DNA from: Sporisorium sorghi
Lineage: Eukaryota > Basidiomycota > Ustilaginomycetes > Ustilaginales > Ustilaginaceae
DNA: 13,621 nt
NCBI GenBank assembly: GCA_023212695.1
Contig: JALCCG010000417.1
Coordinates: 1-13,621, forward strand
Direction of reading: 5' to 3'
Shown here: in pieces, positions 1 to 8,484 of the stretch
How the letters are laid out: every line of letters begins with the position of its first letter
Position numbering within the stretch: the first letter of the stretch is position 1
Program-made: the position numbers and the translations under genes
Notes under the pieces: generated by a model
Databases searched by the model: none
What the model saw: the letters and a program-made list of their open reading frames with translations, nothing else
What the model was told of the DNA's origin: nothing

Positions 1-113
1 GCGGTGTCACTTTTGGAATGGCTGACCAAGGTGGTTGGATTTCAGTCTAGTTACAGGTGAGGATTTTCTGAATTTTTTAGTTTTCCCCAATTTTCCCCCT
101 GCCAAATCCAAGT

Positions 114-137
114 GGCACTGCCTTTTAAGGCGGTGCC
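114..137. repeat. Short inverted repeat (9-nt arms, 6-nt loop)
   Basis: GGCACTGCC and GGCGGTGCC are near-perfect inverted arms (one G-T type mismatch) around TTTTAA. They lie in the non-coding leader before gene A. The hairpin is too short to assign a function and could be chance. Confidence 0.4.
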
Positions 138-201
138 GTTTTTCCCTTCGACTAAATGAAGGCGCTTTATTCCTCATACTCTATTGCTCATGCTGTTTTT
201 C

Positions 202-218
202 TTTTTTTTTTTTTTTTT
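202..218. repeat. Poly(T) tract, 17 T
   Basis: Seventeen consecutive T lie about 60 bases upstream of the likely start codon of gene A (ATG at 278). The tract could be a poly(dA:dT) promoter element, a simple repeat, or the reversed tail of a retroposed sequence. No flanking duplication was recognised. Confidence 0.8.
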
Positions 219-277
219 GTTGGGCCGAAAGCTTCCTTGTCGCACTACCACCAACCCTTGCTCTTTCTGCCGTGATC

Positions 278-1820
278 ATGACACGTCCGGCTCCTACACC
301 TTTTTCGCGTGTGCTGCGCTCTCAGACCCGTGCAGAATGCACCAGCTCTGCCGCTAATGCTGTGCCTCCCCGGGCATCCTCTTCTGCAGTGCCTGCGGTA
401 CCTGAGTTGTCGGTACTTACAGTGCATCAGACCTCACTGGCTGCGCATGCTAATCACAGTTCGCCCCGAAACGAGGAGACGGCCAGGACGGCAGCCTGCA
501 GGCGACCCTTCTGCCACTGCTAGCGGTTTCGCCAGTGGACCCCCTACACCTGTCTTTGCACCCGTCGACGAGTATCCGCAAACCCCTGTCGCCTCCTTCG
601 CGGACGAGCAGCTGCCTCTGTCCCGCCAAGAGATTGACCCTCTGCTTCTGCAGGCGTCGACTGCCTTCTGTGAGGCACAGGTGGCCGCAGCCGCCGCTCG
701 CCAAGAGTTCGAGGCTCTCGTAGCCCGGAATCAGGCCTATCGCCAAGAGTGCGGGTGGCCGCAGTCTCATCTTGTCGATGCCCCATCCGACAGGCCGGAG
801 GAGCTTGCATCTGCCGCTCTGCGAACCACACCCGAGGTCGAGGCTAGCTGGCGCCGCGAGCTCGAGGAGACGGCCACGCCTCTGGGCTCTCCAATGCCTG
901 TCGACCGCCCAGACCACATCGATAGCCATGACAGGTGCTCGTCTGACCATCAGCATCCTGGCACGTCCGATACCGGGCCTTTCACGCCGTCGCCCGCTCC
1001 ATCTTGCCCTCCCTCGCCTGTCCCAGTCGCATTTCATGCTCCCTCCGCCACCGAGATCTTGGAGTGGTCGCAGCGGCTCATGGCGCCTTCCCTTCTCATC
1101 TTTGTCGCCCATCGACACTGGCCACCAAGCTGGATCGTCGAGCCCAAGTCTGCAGCCGAGAAGCGTCTGCACCGTCTGGTTGTGCTGCGTCTCACAGAGG
1201 GCTCGCAGCCCTGGCCGACCCTGTCATGCAAACGCTGCAAGCGCCTTGATACTCCGTAAGTGATGCTACATCGCCCATGCTCGTTCTAGTTTGTTTCTCT
1301 GATCACCTCCCCCGTTTATGTTCGTGTCAACAGCTGTTTTGCCGCTGCATTTGCTGTGCCTTTTGGCAAGAAGCCCCGTGTGGCAGCTTGCTGTGTGCAC
1401 TGCTTCCTCCAGAAGGAGATCAAGTGCGAGAGGACGCAACCCGTGTCGGCTCGACATCGATATCTTGGCGACCAGCCACATCACGTCATTCTTGGCAGTG
1501 ATCGATCCGACCTGCGCACTCTGACCTTTGAGGGCAGTATTGGTGCTGGTGCGGTGCGTCGTCGCAACCGCCTCTCTGGCTGGGAGCAGTCGCTCTGGTG
1601 GCGTGATGCGTTCCAAGAGGTCTTCTACCTGGACGATGACATCGCGCCTCAGGTACATGCCGCGCTCGACTTCTTTTTGAAGCAGCGTCGTCTGCTCATC
1701 TCGGAACGGGAGCCTTATGAGGACCAGGGAGGTGCTCCTCTGTGTGAGCTCAACCTCGTTGAGGGCGACGAGCAGAGCCCCACCTCCCCTCTTGTGTCCG
1801 AGGCAGCTGACGGGGCGTGA
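278..1820 (+). CDS. Gene A: cysteine-rich putative zinc-binding protein, spliced
   Basis: Function is not recognised. The likely start is the ATG at 278 (MTRPAPTPFSRVLRSQ...). The N-terminal ~300 residues are rich in Pro, Ala, Ser and acidic residues and look disordered. The conserved part begins near 1205 with C-K-R-C, x6, C, continues across an intron at 1256-1333, and then has a CCxxC group, KCE and RYLGD. This is a plausible zinc-binding module, though not a canonical Zn2Cys6 cluster. The C-terminal ~110 residues are acidic and contain a Trp/Phe-rich stretch (WWRDAFQEVFYLDDD). The stop is TGA at 1818-1820. The reading frame changes once near 480-520: the frame from 278 closes at 521-523, while the next frame carries the rest. 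This is either a one-base insertion (real or an assembly error) or an unrecognised intron. Gene B at 3808-2663 is a paralogue by motif spacing and intron position. A regulatory or nucleic-acid-binding role is only an inference. Confidence 0.6.
1256..1333 (+). other. Intron in gene A (78 nt, phase 2)
   Basis: The donor GTAAGT starts at 1256 and the acceptor CAG ends at 1333, with a CTGAT branch-like box near 1298. Without splicing, the frame stops at TAA 1257-1259. With splicing, CC from exon 1 joins C of exon 2 to make Pro, followed by Cys-Phe, which completes the CxxCx6C pattern. Gene B has an intron at the equivalent position and phase. Confidence 0.85.
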
Positions 1821-2044
1821 TGTGCCTTTCCGTGGCTCGCCGCCCCTGTAGCCACCCATGTAATAACGTAATCGATGTGCATCCGACGCAATGAAATTGA
1901 TGGTAGTGCTCGTACATGATCATGAGCACGGCTGTGCGTGATCGCAATGAGCTGTGATTCGGAACACAAGAGTGTGAGAAGCTAATTTACGGTACATGAT
2001 GGTGTGAGAGCCTAAATACATGGTGAGCTGAATACATATCACAA

Positions 2045-2479
2045 CTAATGCCTGGATGAGCTGGCCACAGGGAGGGTTTCAAAGAAGCCGAAAGGATCGT
2101 CGTTTTCGATCTTCTCCGTAACCGAGCCGCCGGCCTTGCTGCTTTTGAGCGACAAAGCAAAGTCCCGTACGTCAGCAGGGTTCTGCGGGAAATCGCTGGT
2201 TGAGCAGCGGCGAATATGGTCGACAAAGGCGGTCTCGGCGGCCGGCGAAAGAGCTAGCTGGCCAGTCTGAGCATCTTTCTTCGCCTGAACCCCCTTCGAC
2301 CGGTCGTACAGCGTCGTCTTGGCAACGCCGTGGAAAGCGGGTGCAGCGCTGATTCGGGCACGCTGGCCAGCCTCCGATTCAGCCAAAGCCTGCTGATTCT
2401 TGTATTCTTTGGCATCGCGAGCGGCTGCAGCCTGTGTACGAGCTGCTTTTGATCGCTTCGAGGAGGTGTTCCGCGGCAT
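2045..2479 (-). CDS. Psq/CENP-B-like helix-turn-helix protein (pogo transposase N-terminus type)
   Basis: The 144-residue product starts at the ATG at 2479 (MPRNTSSKRSKAARTQ...); an upstream GTG is not a likely fungal start. A basic, Ala-rich N-terminus of about 30 residues precedes a helix-turn-helix region (about residues 28-65, with AFHGVAKTTLYDR). This resembles the Psq-type HTH of pogo/Tc1-family transposases, where a fold of the form AAxxFGVxxSTLxxR is typical. The next part, LSPAAETAFVDHI to FALSLKSS, resembles the start of the CENP-B second HTH. No DDE catalytic domain follows: the protein ends soon after DDPFGFFETLP. It could be a transposase remnant or a domesticated DNA-binding protein. 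Its C-terminal peptide recurs at the end of neighbouring gene B, which is on the same strand. A TATTTAAG sequence lies just upstream of the ATG, but it is too common to call a promoter. Confidence 0.6.
   Translation of the reverse strand: MPRNTSSKRSKAARTQAAAARDAKEYKNQQALAESEAGQRARISAAPAFHGVAKTTLYDRSKGVQAKKDAQTGQLALSPAAETAFVDHIRRCSTSDFPQNPADVRDFALSLKSSKAGGSVTEKIENDDPFGFFETLPVASSSRH
2076..2113. repeat. Copy 1 of a 38-nt coding repeat shared with gene B
   Basis: This stretch encodes the ENDDPFGFFET tail of the HTH protein. It aligns without gaps to 2721-2758 with about eight mismatches. The match extends through both third-codon and coding positions, so it reflects shared ancestry or a conserved peptide. 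Confidence 0.65.
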
Positions 2480-2662
2480 TTGCACAGAAAAAGCTTAAAT
2501 AGTTACGGAATTTGATTAAAAGCCAAAAGCGGGGTCCTTGGTGGTGCTGACGGTGTAAGTGGGGCTGGGTGGTGGTGGTTTCACTCAAAGGATCTCACGG
2601 CGATCATACAGGCCACTACCATCATACTTGGCAAGTTTCAAACTTTCAATTTGGTTCGAGCA

Positions 2663-3808
2663 CTACACGCTTTCGGGTACTATGTGAGTTACGGTACGAG
2701 AAGGGTCAGCCTTTCGAAGCGTTTCAGAGAAGCCAAAGGGCTCGTTGTCGTCGAACTTGTCCAGGAAAGAACGCCTTGGAGGCGGAGGGGTAGTCGCTGA
2801 CAGCGTCAAAAGGGCTTTGTTGTCATTCTCTGAAGTGTTGTCACCGGCATCGACGGTGTCAGGCGTCGTCCGCGTCGGCAAGCTCTTCGTCCTCCTCCGC
2901 GTTGGCAAGCTGCTCGTCCTCATCGATACGCTCTTCGTCGTCATCCGCGTCGGCAGGCTCTTCCTCTTCTTCCTCGTCAGCAGGCTCTTCGTCCTCGTAA
3001 TCATCGGTAGGCTCTTCATCCTCGTCGACAAGCCGCTCTTCTTCTTCTTCTTCCCCTTCTTCTTCTTCGTCGGCGGACTCCTCTCCTCCATGTGCAGAGA
3101 GCCAGAGGGTCTTGACGAGACGTGGTTCCAGAGAGTTGCAAATTCTTTGCGATCCTTCTCGTCTCCTGTGAGAGTAGCAAGCAAATGTAGATCGACGATG
3201 CGGGCCTTCTCGACGTCGGAAAGTGGCTGGCAGTCTCGATTGCGAATGGCTGCTCTGCTGTACTGAGCTGCCTTTCCTGTGAGATCAAGAATGAAGTGGT
3301 TGCGCTTCAGCTGTAAGAGCAAGTATGGTTAGTATTCAGGCTGTGGCATAACAAGCATCTGAAGCAACTTACTCGACGTTGCAGGCCCGGGATCGAAGTC
3401 ACCTCAGTGAAACTTGGACCATCCCCAAGGTATCGAATGGGATGCTGCTCCACATTGCCTGGTTCGCACTTGCGTTTTCTACCAATGCAGCAAGTACAGG
3501 CTCCGCCAGCAAGATAATGTGCAACCCCAAGGGGGCTGGCAACCGTAATCTTGAAGCACCTGAGTGCAGAAACCAGATATGAATCACGATCAGAAAGGAG
3601 CTCGAGAATCTGAAGATGTTGGCTGGACTCACCCTGCATCGTTTTGCTGGCAGAATTTGCAATGAATGTTGAGGGGTATCAGATCCTGCCACTCGCAGAG
3701 ACGCGCCCAGACCTGACGGCTCAGGCGTGTAAGAATGTACGGACGTATCACGCCGGTCTCGTCCAGCCAGTAGCTTGGCACTTGTTTGAGAAGAATTTCG
3801 AATGCCAT
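2663..3808 (-). CDS. Gene B: cysteine-rich paralogue of gene A, three exons
   Basis: Function is not recognised. Exon 1 runs 3808-3633 from the first in-frame ATG (MAFEILLKQVPSYWLD...), exon 2 runs 3559-3373, and exon 3 runs 3310-2663. Exon 1 ends in CKFCQQNDAG and exon 2 opens with CF, then CTCC, KCE and RYLGDGP. This reproduces the module of gene A with identical spacing from the third Cys through RYLGD. Exon 3 begins LKRNHFILDLTGK and has a helical stretch (DVEKARIVDLHLLATL), then a highly repetitive section at about 2870-3080, then the peptide DDNEPFGFSETL. In the exon 3 frame the repeat reads as Lys/Ser/Arg-rich; in another minus frame it reads as Glu/Asp-rich, closing at a TGA near 2864. 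One of these could be the ancestral frame with paired shifts. The open frame extends upstream of 3808 through a Gln run without an ATG, so the start could be further out in another exon. Confidence 0.6.
2721..2758. repeat. Copy 2 of the 38-nt coding repeat
   Basis: This stretch encodes the FDDNEPFGFSET segment near the end of gene B. It is the partner of 2076-2113. The copies lie about 645 bases apart in the same orientation. Confidence 0.65.
2870..3080. repeat. Imperfect trinucleotide/short tandem repeat inside gene B
   Basis: The plus strand is rich in repeated CTCTTCGTCxTC-type units. On the minus strand two frames stay open through most of it. One gives Lys/Ser/Arg-rich repeats (units like KSLPTR) and the other gives Asp/Glu-rich repeats (units like DEEPAD). 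Slippage in such a tract can switch between the frames. Confidence 0.8.
3311..3372 (-). other. Intron 2 of gene B (62 nt, phase 0)
   Basis: The donor GTAAGT starts at 3372, a perfect ACTAAC branch box follows, and the acceptor TTACAG ends at 3311. Splicing links LQRR to LKRNHF in phase 0. Confidence 0.9.
3560..3632 (-). other. Intron 1 of gene B (73 nt, phase 2)
   Basis: The donor GTGAGT starts at 3632 (minus strand), a CTGAT-like branch box lies in between, and the acceptor CTCAG ends at 3560. Splicing joins GG to G, giving Gly followed by Cys-Phe. The position, directly before the third Cys of the module, and the phase are the same as in the intron of gene A. Confidence 0.85.
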
Positions 3809-3873
3809 CACCACAACATGGCGCTTTGCTGCCCAGTAGTGGAGGTGCCTAGGCCCAACTCTTGAATGATAGA

Positions 3874-3891
3874 GCTGCTGCTGCTGCTGCT
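3874..3891. repeat. (GCT)6 microsatellite
   Basis: Six consecutive GCT units lie just upstream of the gene B start. On the minus strand the tract reads as a short Gln run in the frame leading into gene B, so it may be coding if the gene starts further upstream. Confidence 0.75.
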
Positions 3892-3961
3892 TTCCGGCTG
3901 GAACAAAGCATTGAAGCCAAACACCCCACTTCCAATACGCGTCTATGCAAGAAAGACCCAC

Positions 3962-4620
3962 TCAACTTCTACGCGACAACTGTCTTTCATCTACTCAAGA
4001 GGATGTTTGCTTTCCTTTGGCCTCTAGTAAGCGGAGAACGTGGACGTGCCACAAACGACCTCTCTAAAGGCAAGCAAGGATGCGGCACATGCCTTGTTGG
4101 CTGAGGCGTTTTCCGACGTTCTCCTGTCCAGGTCGCGAGGGTCCCTTAACATGTTCAGGGGAAAAAAAAAAAAAAAAAAAAAAAAAAGAAAAAAATGAAC
4201 TAAAACCCAGATACGTCACTTGTTCACGACGTTAGAACCCTGCCGACAGGATGCAGAACTTGACAGGCTGCGGTTGCACGCTAGCTGTACCGTCCTATTG
4301 GAACGCACTGATAAGAAAGAAAAATGCAAGGGCTTTGCCGATGTGCACGAAAGCTGATTGCCGAGGTCATGCAATCCCTTCTTCACACGATCACGCTAGT
4401 CTCGAAGGCAACGTCATGTACAGTAAATTACTGATTTAATGTATAGCGTCAAGTACCACATGTATGTCGAAGTCTCATCTCATTCCGATCACAGGCGGCC
4501 GAGCTCACTATCATGCGAGAGTACTACCTTTAGATCGAGTTTCGTATCAAAGAACGCGTCGGTACGGGCGTGTCGGCACCACATGAATCACGTTATGAGC
4601 CGGATGCGCGACATGATTTA
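3962..4620. other. Intergenic stretch without a supported gene
   Basis: Only short open frames (60-80 codons) with no recognisable similarity, splice structure or composition bias occur here. The one distinctive element is a long A tract at 4162-4187. The stretch lies between the 5' side of gene B and the 3' end of the RecQ gene. Confidence 0.6.
4162..4187. repeat. Poly(A) tract, 26 A
   Basis: Twenty-six A are followed by G and seven more A (4189-4195). A tract this long can mark the 3' end of a retroposed transcript or a non-LTR element on the plus strand, but no reverse-transcriptase sequence or target duplication was seen next to it. A simple repeat is equally possible. Confidence 0.8.
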
Positions 4621-4702
4621 GCCAAAGACCACCACATGAACTCGGACAAGGTCGATCAGCCGCCCTCTGCGAGGGAAGCAATGGCATCGCCCGAATCTGC
4701 AG

Positions 4703-5983
4703 TCATCTGCGAATGTTGAGGAAGCCGGGATTGAGCGTGAGCCTGCCTTCCAAGTCGAGCTGGTTTGCTGGAATCCTGAGCGATGCGCGCCCAATTCGAC
4801 TGTTGCCTGCCACCGCTCTGTCACTCCTCGACGCCGGCGACGCTCGTGCAGCCCAAGTATCCGGATCCTCATATGCGTACTGCCCCAGATTGGCAGCGGC
4901 GATGGCGGCGCTCTTGCGTGGCGCTGCAGGACGATCCTGTCTCGATGTAGTAGCTGCGGCTGGGGCGGATCGCCCTGACGTATCACCTGCAGGCAGGCAA
5001 GGTCGAGAACCGGGCGACAGGAACGAGTTCCAACCTGGGCCTCTCGTCGCTGCGATGTGAGCTGCACCATACTGGGCCTTATCCGCCTGGAAGAACCGCT
5101 GGCAGATGGAGACGTAGCGACTGCCGTACTTGTCGAGCCACCGATTGTGCCTGCCCTCGCGTTCGAGACCGCTTCTGAGAGACCCAACACTCGATGGCGC
5201 CAAAGCCGAAATCTCCTGCAGCAACTCGTCCGGGAGCAGCCAGCCCTGCGTCTGCCGTTCCTGCTTTGCGAGCGTGGCATCGAGCTTCTTCAGCTCACGG
5301 TAGCATCCCTGATTGGCGTCGCTCGATCGAGGATCAATCTCCAAGTCGTCCTCGCTTCCCTTGCTTTCGCGTGCTTGAAAGGTGGTCGTTGGACGCTGCG
5401 GAGCGGGCTTGGACACGCCCAGAGGAGCTTTGTCGTCCGAGTCGGCGTCGGAGTCATATTCGTCCTCAAACATCTCTGGAGGTACGAAGCCGTCGTCGTC
5501 CGCCTCCTCAACGTGTGCCGGTCGTTGCGCTCGATCTTGATTGGAGCGATGATTTCGGCGAGCCTCCTGCGAGCTCAGGCTGATGTTGGAAATGTCGTGG
5601 GCATCCTCGTCGAACTCAGCGAAATCGGTATCCTTCGCTTGCCTTTGCTGCTTACTGGCATTCTTGGACCGCGCTGGCGCTGACGCTGATGCCTCGGATG
5701 ATTTCGCCGTGAGCTGTAGATTGACCTTCCTCTTGCCGCTCAGCAACTGCGATGCTGCCGGGCCGAGGACGAGATACGACGTGCTGAAATTTTTGGCGTT
5801 CATGACGTCCTTCATCTTGAACACCCCCTCCGTGCAGAGGCGCTCGAACAGCCGATGAACCTCTTCCCTGGCAAGCGCAGAGCCAGCGCCGTGCACCTCG
5901 ACCTTGTCATGGCCCGCAGTTTTCACCTTCTTGGAACGAGCGCCGTAAAAGACGTCCGCAAAGTGGAGCAAGGTCCACTGGCC
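4703..5983 (-). CDS. RecQ C-terminal part: RQC winged helix, linker and HRDC
   Basis: In frame from GGC at 5983-5981, directly after the frame change. The RQC winged helix covers about 95 residues, starting [14 protein letters not shown] and including [20 protein letters not shown] and TSYLVLG. The helix beginning [10 protein letters not shown] and the nearby HG correspond to the DNA-binding wing region of BLM-type RQC domains. A Ser/Lys-rich and acidic linker follows ([10 protein letters not shown]). An HRDC domain of about 73 residues comes next ([15 protein letters not shown] to [14 protein letters not shown]). The tail is Ala/Arg-rich, ending NPGFLNIRR before TGA. Having both RQC and HRDC supports an Sgs1/BLM type rather than a short RecQ. 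The first ~44 residues of the longer open frame upstream of 5983 are a shadow of the zinc part. Confidence 0.92.
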   Translation of the reverse strand, partial: GQWTLLHFADVFYGARSKKVKTAGHDKVEVHGAGSALAREEVHRLFERLCTEGVFKMKDVMNAKNFSTSYLVLGPAASQLLSGKRKVNLQLTAKSSEASASAPARSKNASKQQRQAKDTDFAEFDEDAHDISNISLSSQEARRNHRSNQDRAQRPAHVEEADDDGFVPPEMFEDEYDSDADSDDKAPLGVSKPAPQRPTTTFQARESKGSEDDLEIDPRSSDANQGCYRELKKLDATLAKQERQTQGWLLPDELLQEISALAPSSVGSLRSGLEREGRHNRWLDKYGSRYVSICQRFFQADKAQYGAAHIAATRGPGWNSFLSPGSRPCLPAGDTSGRSAPAAATTSRQDRPAAPRKSAAIAAANLGQYAYEDPDTWAARASPASRSDRAVAGNSRIGRASLRIPANQLDLEGRLTLNPGFLNIRR

Positions 5984-5984
5984 T

Positions 5985-7475
5985 CTGGATGCCCGCGATC
6001 TCCTTGACCAGCTTGACCGCATTGATCGCGAGGTCCGTAACGTCCTGGACGCGGATGGTGCCAGTTTTGCGGCAGCAGTTGTCGCACGTGCTGTGGCATT
6101 GCTCCGGGGAAACATCCTCGCTAACGTAGCGCAACACCTGGACGCAACGACACTCGATGTTGTTCTCGCAGAATCTTTGCATCATGCACAACGAGTCGAT
6201 GCTGCAGTCAATGGCTTCCTGCGACTTGTCTTCCTCGCCGCGCATCATCCTCTCGGTCTTGTGCACGTCGGCGTACGAATAGTAGAGAATACAGACGGAG
6301 CTCTTTCCGTCACGTCCAGCTCGGCCCGTCTCCTGATAATAGCCCTCGAGCGACTTGGGCAGCGAATGGTGGATAACGAAGCGCACGTCGGGCTTGTCGA
6401 TGCCCATGCCAAAGGCGATCGTGGCCACGATCACCTTGAACTCGTTGCGCTGCCACTTTTGCTGTACCATCGACCGATCCTTCTTCTGCAGCTTCGCATG
6501 GTAGTGGTGCGCCGAGATGCCGTGCTTGATCAGATCGGCGGCGACCGTCTCGCACGAGTCACGGCTGAAGCAGTAGACGATGCCACACTCGTCCTTGTGC
6601 GAGGCGAGGATGAAGCTCGAGATCTCGTCGACCACCTTCCTCGGCGGCTTCGAGCGCACCTGATACTCGAGGTTGGGGCGGTTGAAGCTCGAAGACAACT
6701 CCAGGACATTCTTCATCTTCAGACACGCCTCGGCATCCTTGACGACGCGAGCATTGGCGGTCGCAGTGAGCGCCATGATGGGCACTGTGGGATATCTGAT
6801 GCGCAATTCGCCGAGCTCCGTGTAGTGCGGGCGGAAATCGTGACCCCACTGGCTCACGCAGTGCGCCTCGTCAACGACGAACCGAGCCAGCCGCTTTTGC
6901 GAGTGGAGGTGGTCCAGCAGTTTGTCCGCCCGGTTGGACGTGCGGACGAATTCCGGGGTGAGATAGAGCAGCCGCACAAAGCCGCTGCGATCCTGCACTG
7001 CAGTCATGGCCGCCCGCTTATCGTCTGCGTTCATATCACCGGTGAGCATGACCGCGGCGATGCCCAGTTCGATGAGGTGACGCACCTGATCTTCGATGAG
7101 AGAGAGAAGCGGGGATATGACGATGGTAACGCCCGGGGCAGAGTCCGTATCAATGCACGCCGGAAGCTGGTAGCATAGCGACTTGCCTCCACCGGCGGGC
7201 ATTAGCACGAAGACGTCGCAACCCGCCAGCGTGCCGTTGATGGCTTCGAGCTGGTTTGGACGGAAATGCCTCGGTCTGAAAAACTTATCACAGGCCTTGA
7301 CCAAGGGTGCTGTGGCATGCGTCGGATATCGTCCCTCGAGAGCGGCTGCTGCATGATGGGCCGCACAGCTTGAACTTAGCCTCGACCGGCAAGTCTTGCA
7401 CTTCTTCATCGTCCTCCTCGTCGTCGTCGCTGAGCTCGAAGATTTCGGCGTTGGCGAAGGATGTGTCTCGAGCAT
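5985..7475 (-). CDS. RecQ helicase core and zinc-binding part
   Basis: Numbering is from the ATG at 7475. Motif 0 is FRPNQLEAI (71-79). Motif I is MPAGGGKS (92-99), with Ala where Thr is usual. Motif Ia is [11 protein letters not shown] (120-130). Motif II is [19 protein letters not shown] (200-218), with an intact DEAH box and aromatic-rich loop. Motif III is ALTATA (235-240). Motif IV is GIVYCFSR (298-305). Motif V is [19 protein letters not shown] (348-366). Motif VI is [12 protein letters not shown] (379-390). The zinc part follows at 436-467 with C residues ending in CHSTCDNC. All catalytic residues are present, so this segment alone would encode a normal core. The ATG at 7475 is probably not the native start: the first ~45 residues look like out-of-frame reading of the acidic N-terminus, and helicase similarity begins at about residue 50. 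Confidence 0.93.
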
Positions 7476-7521
7476 CCGTGTGGGAGGGGTGGATCAGAGG
7501 CACCGCTGAGTCCAAGCGCTA

Positions 7522-8301
7522 CACGGCGGACGAGGACGACAACGTTGCCGGGCCGTTCGAGATCTGCCCTGAAACGCTGTTTGCTGCAGCCGGCACGAGG
7601 CTCTCGCCTACGACTTGAAATGAGTTCGAGGTCGTGCGCGGCGTTGAAGTGAAAGACGTGTTGATAGCACCGAATGTGGCGGGCGTTGGTCTTGCTGAGG
7701 GTTGCTCCACGAAGCGACCGTGGTTGGAGCCAGAGGGCTGAGACTCGGTGTAGGCGGAGCTCGATCTGGATTCCAGAACTCAAACGATCTCGTCCACCTC
7801 GTCGACCATCTGCTTTGCGCGTTTGAAGGCGTCGAGCCATTGGCGCCACTGGTCTGCGCCACGATAGTCGGGCGCTGGACGGGGTAGATCGGCTAGGCGA
7901 CCGAGCAGGATCGCATTTGTGTTTGCAAACACGGTGCTGAGCTCCTTGTCGCTGGAAATGTCGAATTTGGGGTTGAGTGGCTGCGGGATCGCCTGGGACG
8001 ATCGCACCGATGTGTGTGCGCGTGACATGGAGCTGCTCGAGCTTGGCTGCGGTTCGCGCGGTCCTGACGGCAGGTCGTTGCTGGCGTGGCTTGCCGGAGT
8101 ACCCTCGTCCTCGGATCTGATACGCTTTTGAACGTTGTGTGACGTGGGATCGTCGAGGACAGATCTCTTTGGGGATGGGCGATCGCCTGGCCTGGTGGGT
8201 TTCACGTCGGCGAAGAGGGCGTCGTCGTCATCGTCAAGGAAGATCGTCTCGAACCTGTGGTCGTCGGTGGCCCGCACGCGATATGGGAAGCGCTCCGGCA
8301 T
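7522..8301 (-). CDS. RecQ N-terminal region (disordered, acidic), interrupted by a TGA
   Basis: One minus frame reads through from the ATG at 8301 to 7782 (stop TGA 7780-7782) and continues sensibly to a TAG at 7519-7521. Visible features are an acidic patch (FLDDDDDALFADV) near residue 20, basic/Ser-rich stretches, SSSSSMSRAHTS, and a helical part ending in KQMVDEVDEIV just before the TGA. After the TGA the same frame stays Ser/Pro/Thr-rich. Divergent disordered N-termini are normal for Sgs1/BLM proteins. The frame is also open upstream to 8472 across a possible intron, so 8301 may not be the true start. Confidence 0.6.
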
Positions 8302-8346
8302 GGCTCCGAGCGAGACGTTGAATCGAAGGGTCCACGCGAGACACGG

Positions 8347-8484
8347 CTCTATGGGGGGCAAGTCTGCTGGGCAGGATGCTGTCGGGTAGTAGTTTCGGAG
8401 GCAAAGGAGCGAGCGTATGTCAGTTTGAATGCTGGAGGGGTGGGGTGCTTTGCAACAGAGCCAGCGATGCATTAATTACTTACC
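8347..8484 (-). other. Possible 5' intron of the RecQ gene
   Basis: GTAAGT at 8484-8479 is a perfect donor, and a CTGAC branch-like box lies near 8425. An acceptor at 8347 (AG of ATAGAG) would join an upstream open frame ending DPTQ in phase 0 to the frame that includes MPERFPYR. Several closer AGs exist, but they give the wrong frame. The donor is convincing; the acceptor and exon 1 are not. Confidence 0.4.

Larger units (their letters stand above)
4703..8301 (-). pseudogene. RecQ-family DNA helicase (Sgs1/BLM type), reading frame interrupted
   Basis: This encodes an ATP-dependent 3'-5' DNA helicase family member. Sgs1/BLM relatives resolve recombination intermediates and stalled forks in the nucleus. 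About 1,200 codons run from an ATG at 8301 (MPERFPYRVRATDD...) to TGA at 4703-4705, in the size range of the family. Order: Ser-rich and acidic N-terminus, two-lobed helicase core, cysteine-rich zinc part, RQC winged helix, acidic linker, HRDC, basic tail. The frame is broken in four places: TGA at 7780-7782, TAG at 7519-7521, a frame change somewhere in 7320-7420, and a frame change at about 5984. Both stops could be single transitions (for example CGA to TGA and CAG to TAG). Both frame changes fit one extra base. An unrecognised intron could explain the 7320-7420 change but not the one at 5984. It could be a true pseudogene, or an essential gene spoiled by sequence errors. I withhold a gene symbol because orthology was not tested. 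Confidence 0.9.

Noticed and set aside
450..1172. Minus-strand open frame of 240 codons opposite gene A
   Set aside because: It is an antisense shadow in GC-rich coding sequence. Gene A on the plus strand has the splice-supported cysteine module.
2745..3266. Plus-strand frame with many Leu/Val/Phe, looking like membrane segments
   Set aside because: It is the reverse reading of the acidic/basic repeat of gene B. The hydrophobicity follows from complementing GAA/GAC-type codons.
6093..7178. Long plus-strand open frame of 361 codons across the helicase
   Set aside because: It is the antisense shadow of the RecQ core, which carries all helicase motifs on the minus strand. The plus frame has no recognisable motif.
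7365..7431. Intron that would remove the frame change before the helicase core
   Set aside because: A GTGCAA...CTCGAG interval of 67 nt restores the frame (DEE to [11 protein letters not shown]), but both splice sites are poor compared with the other introns here, so it is not annotated.
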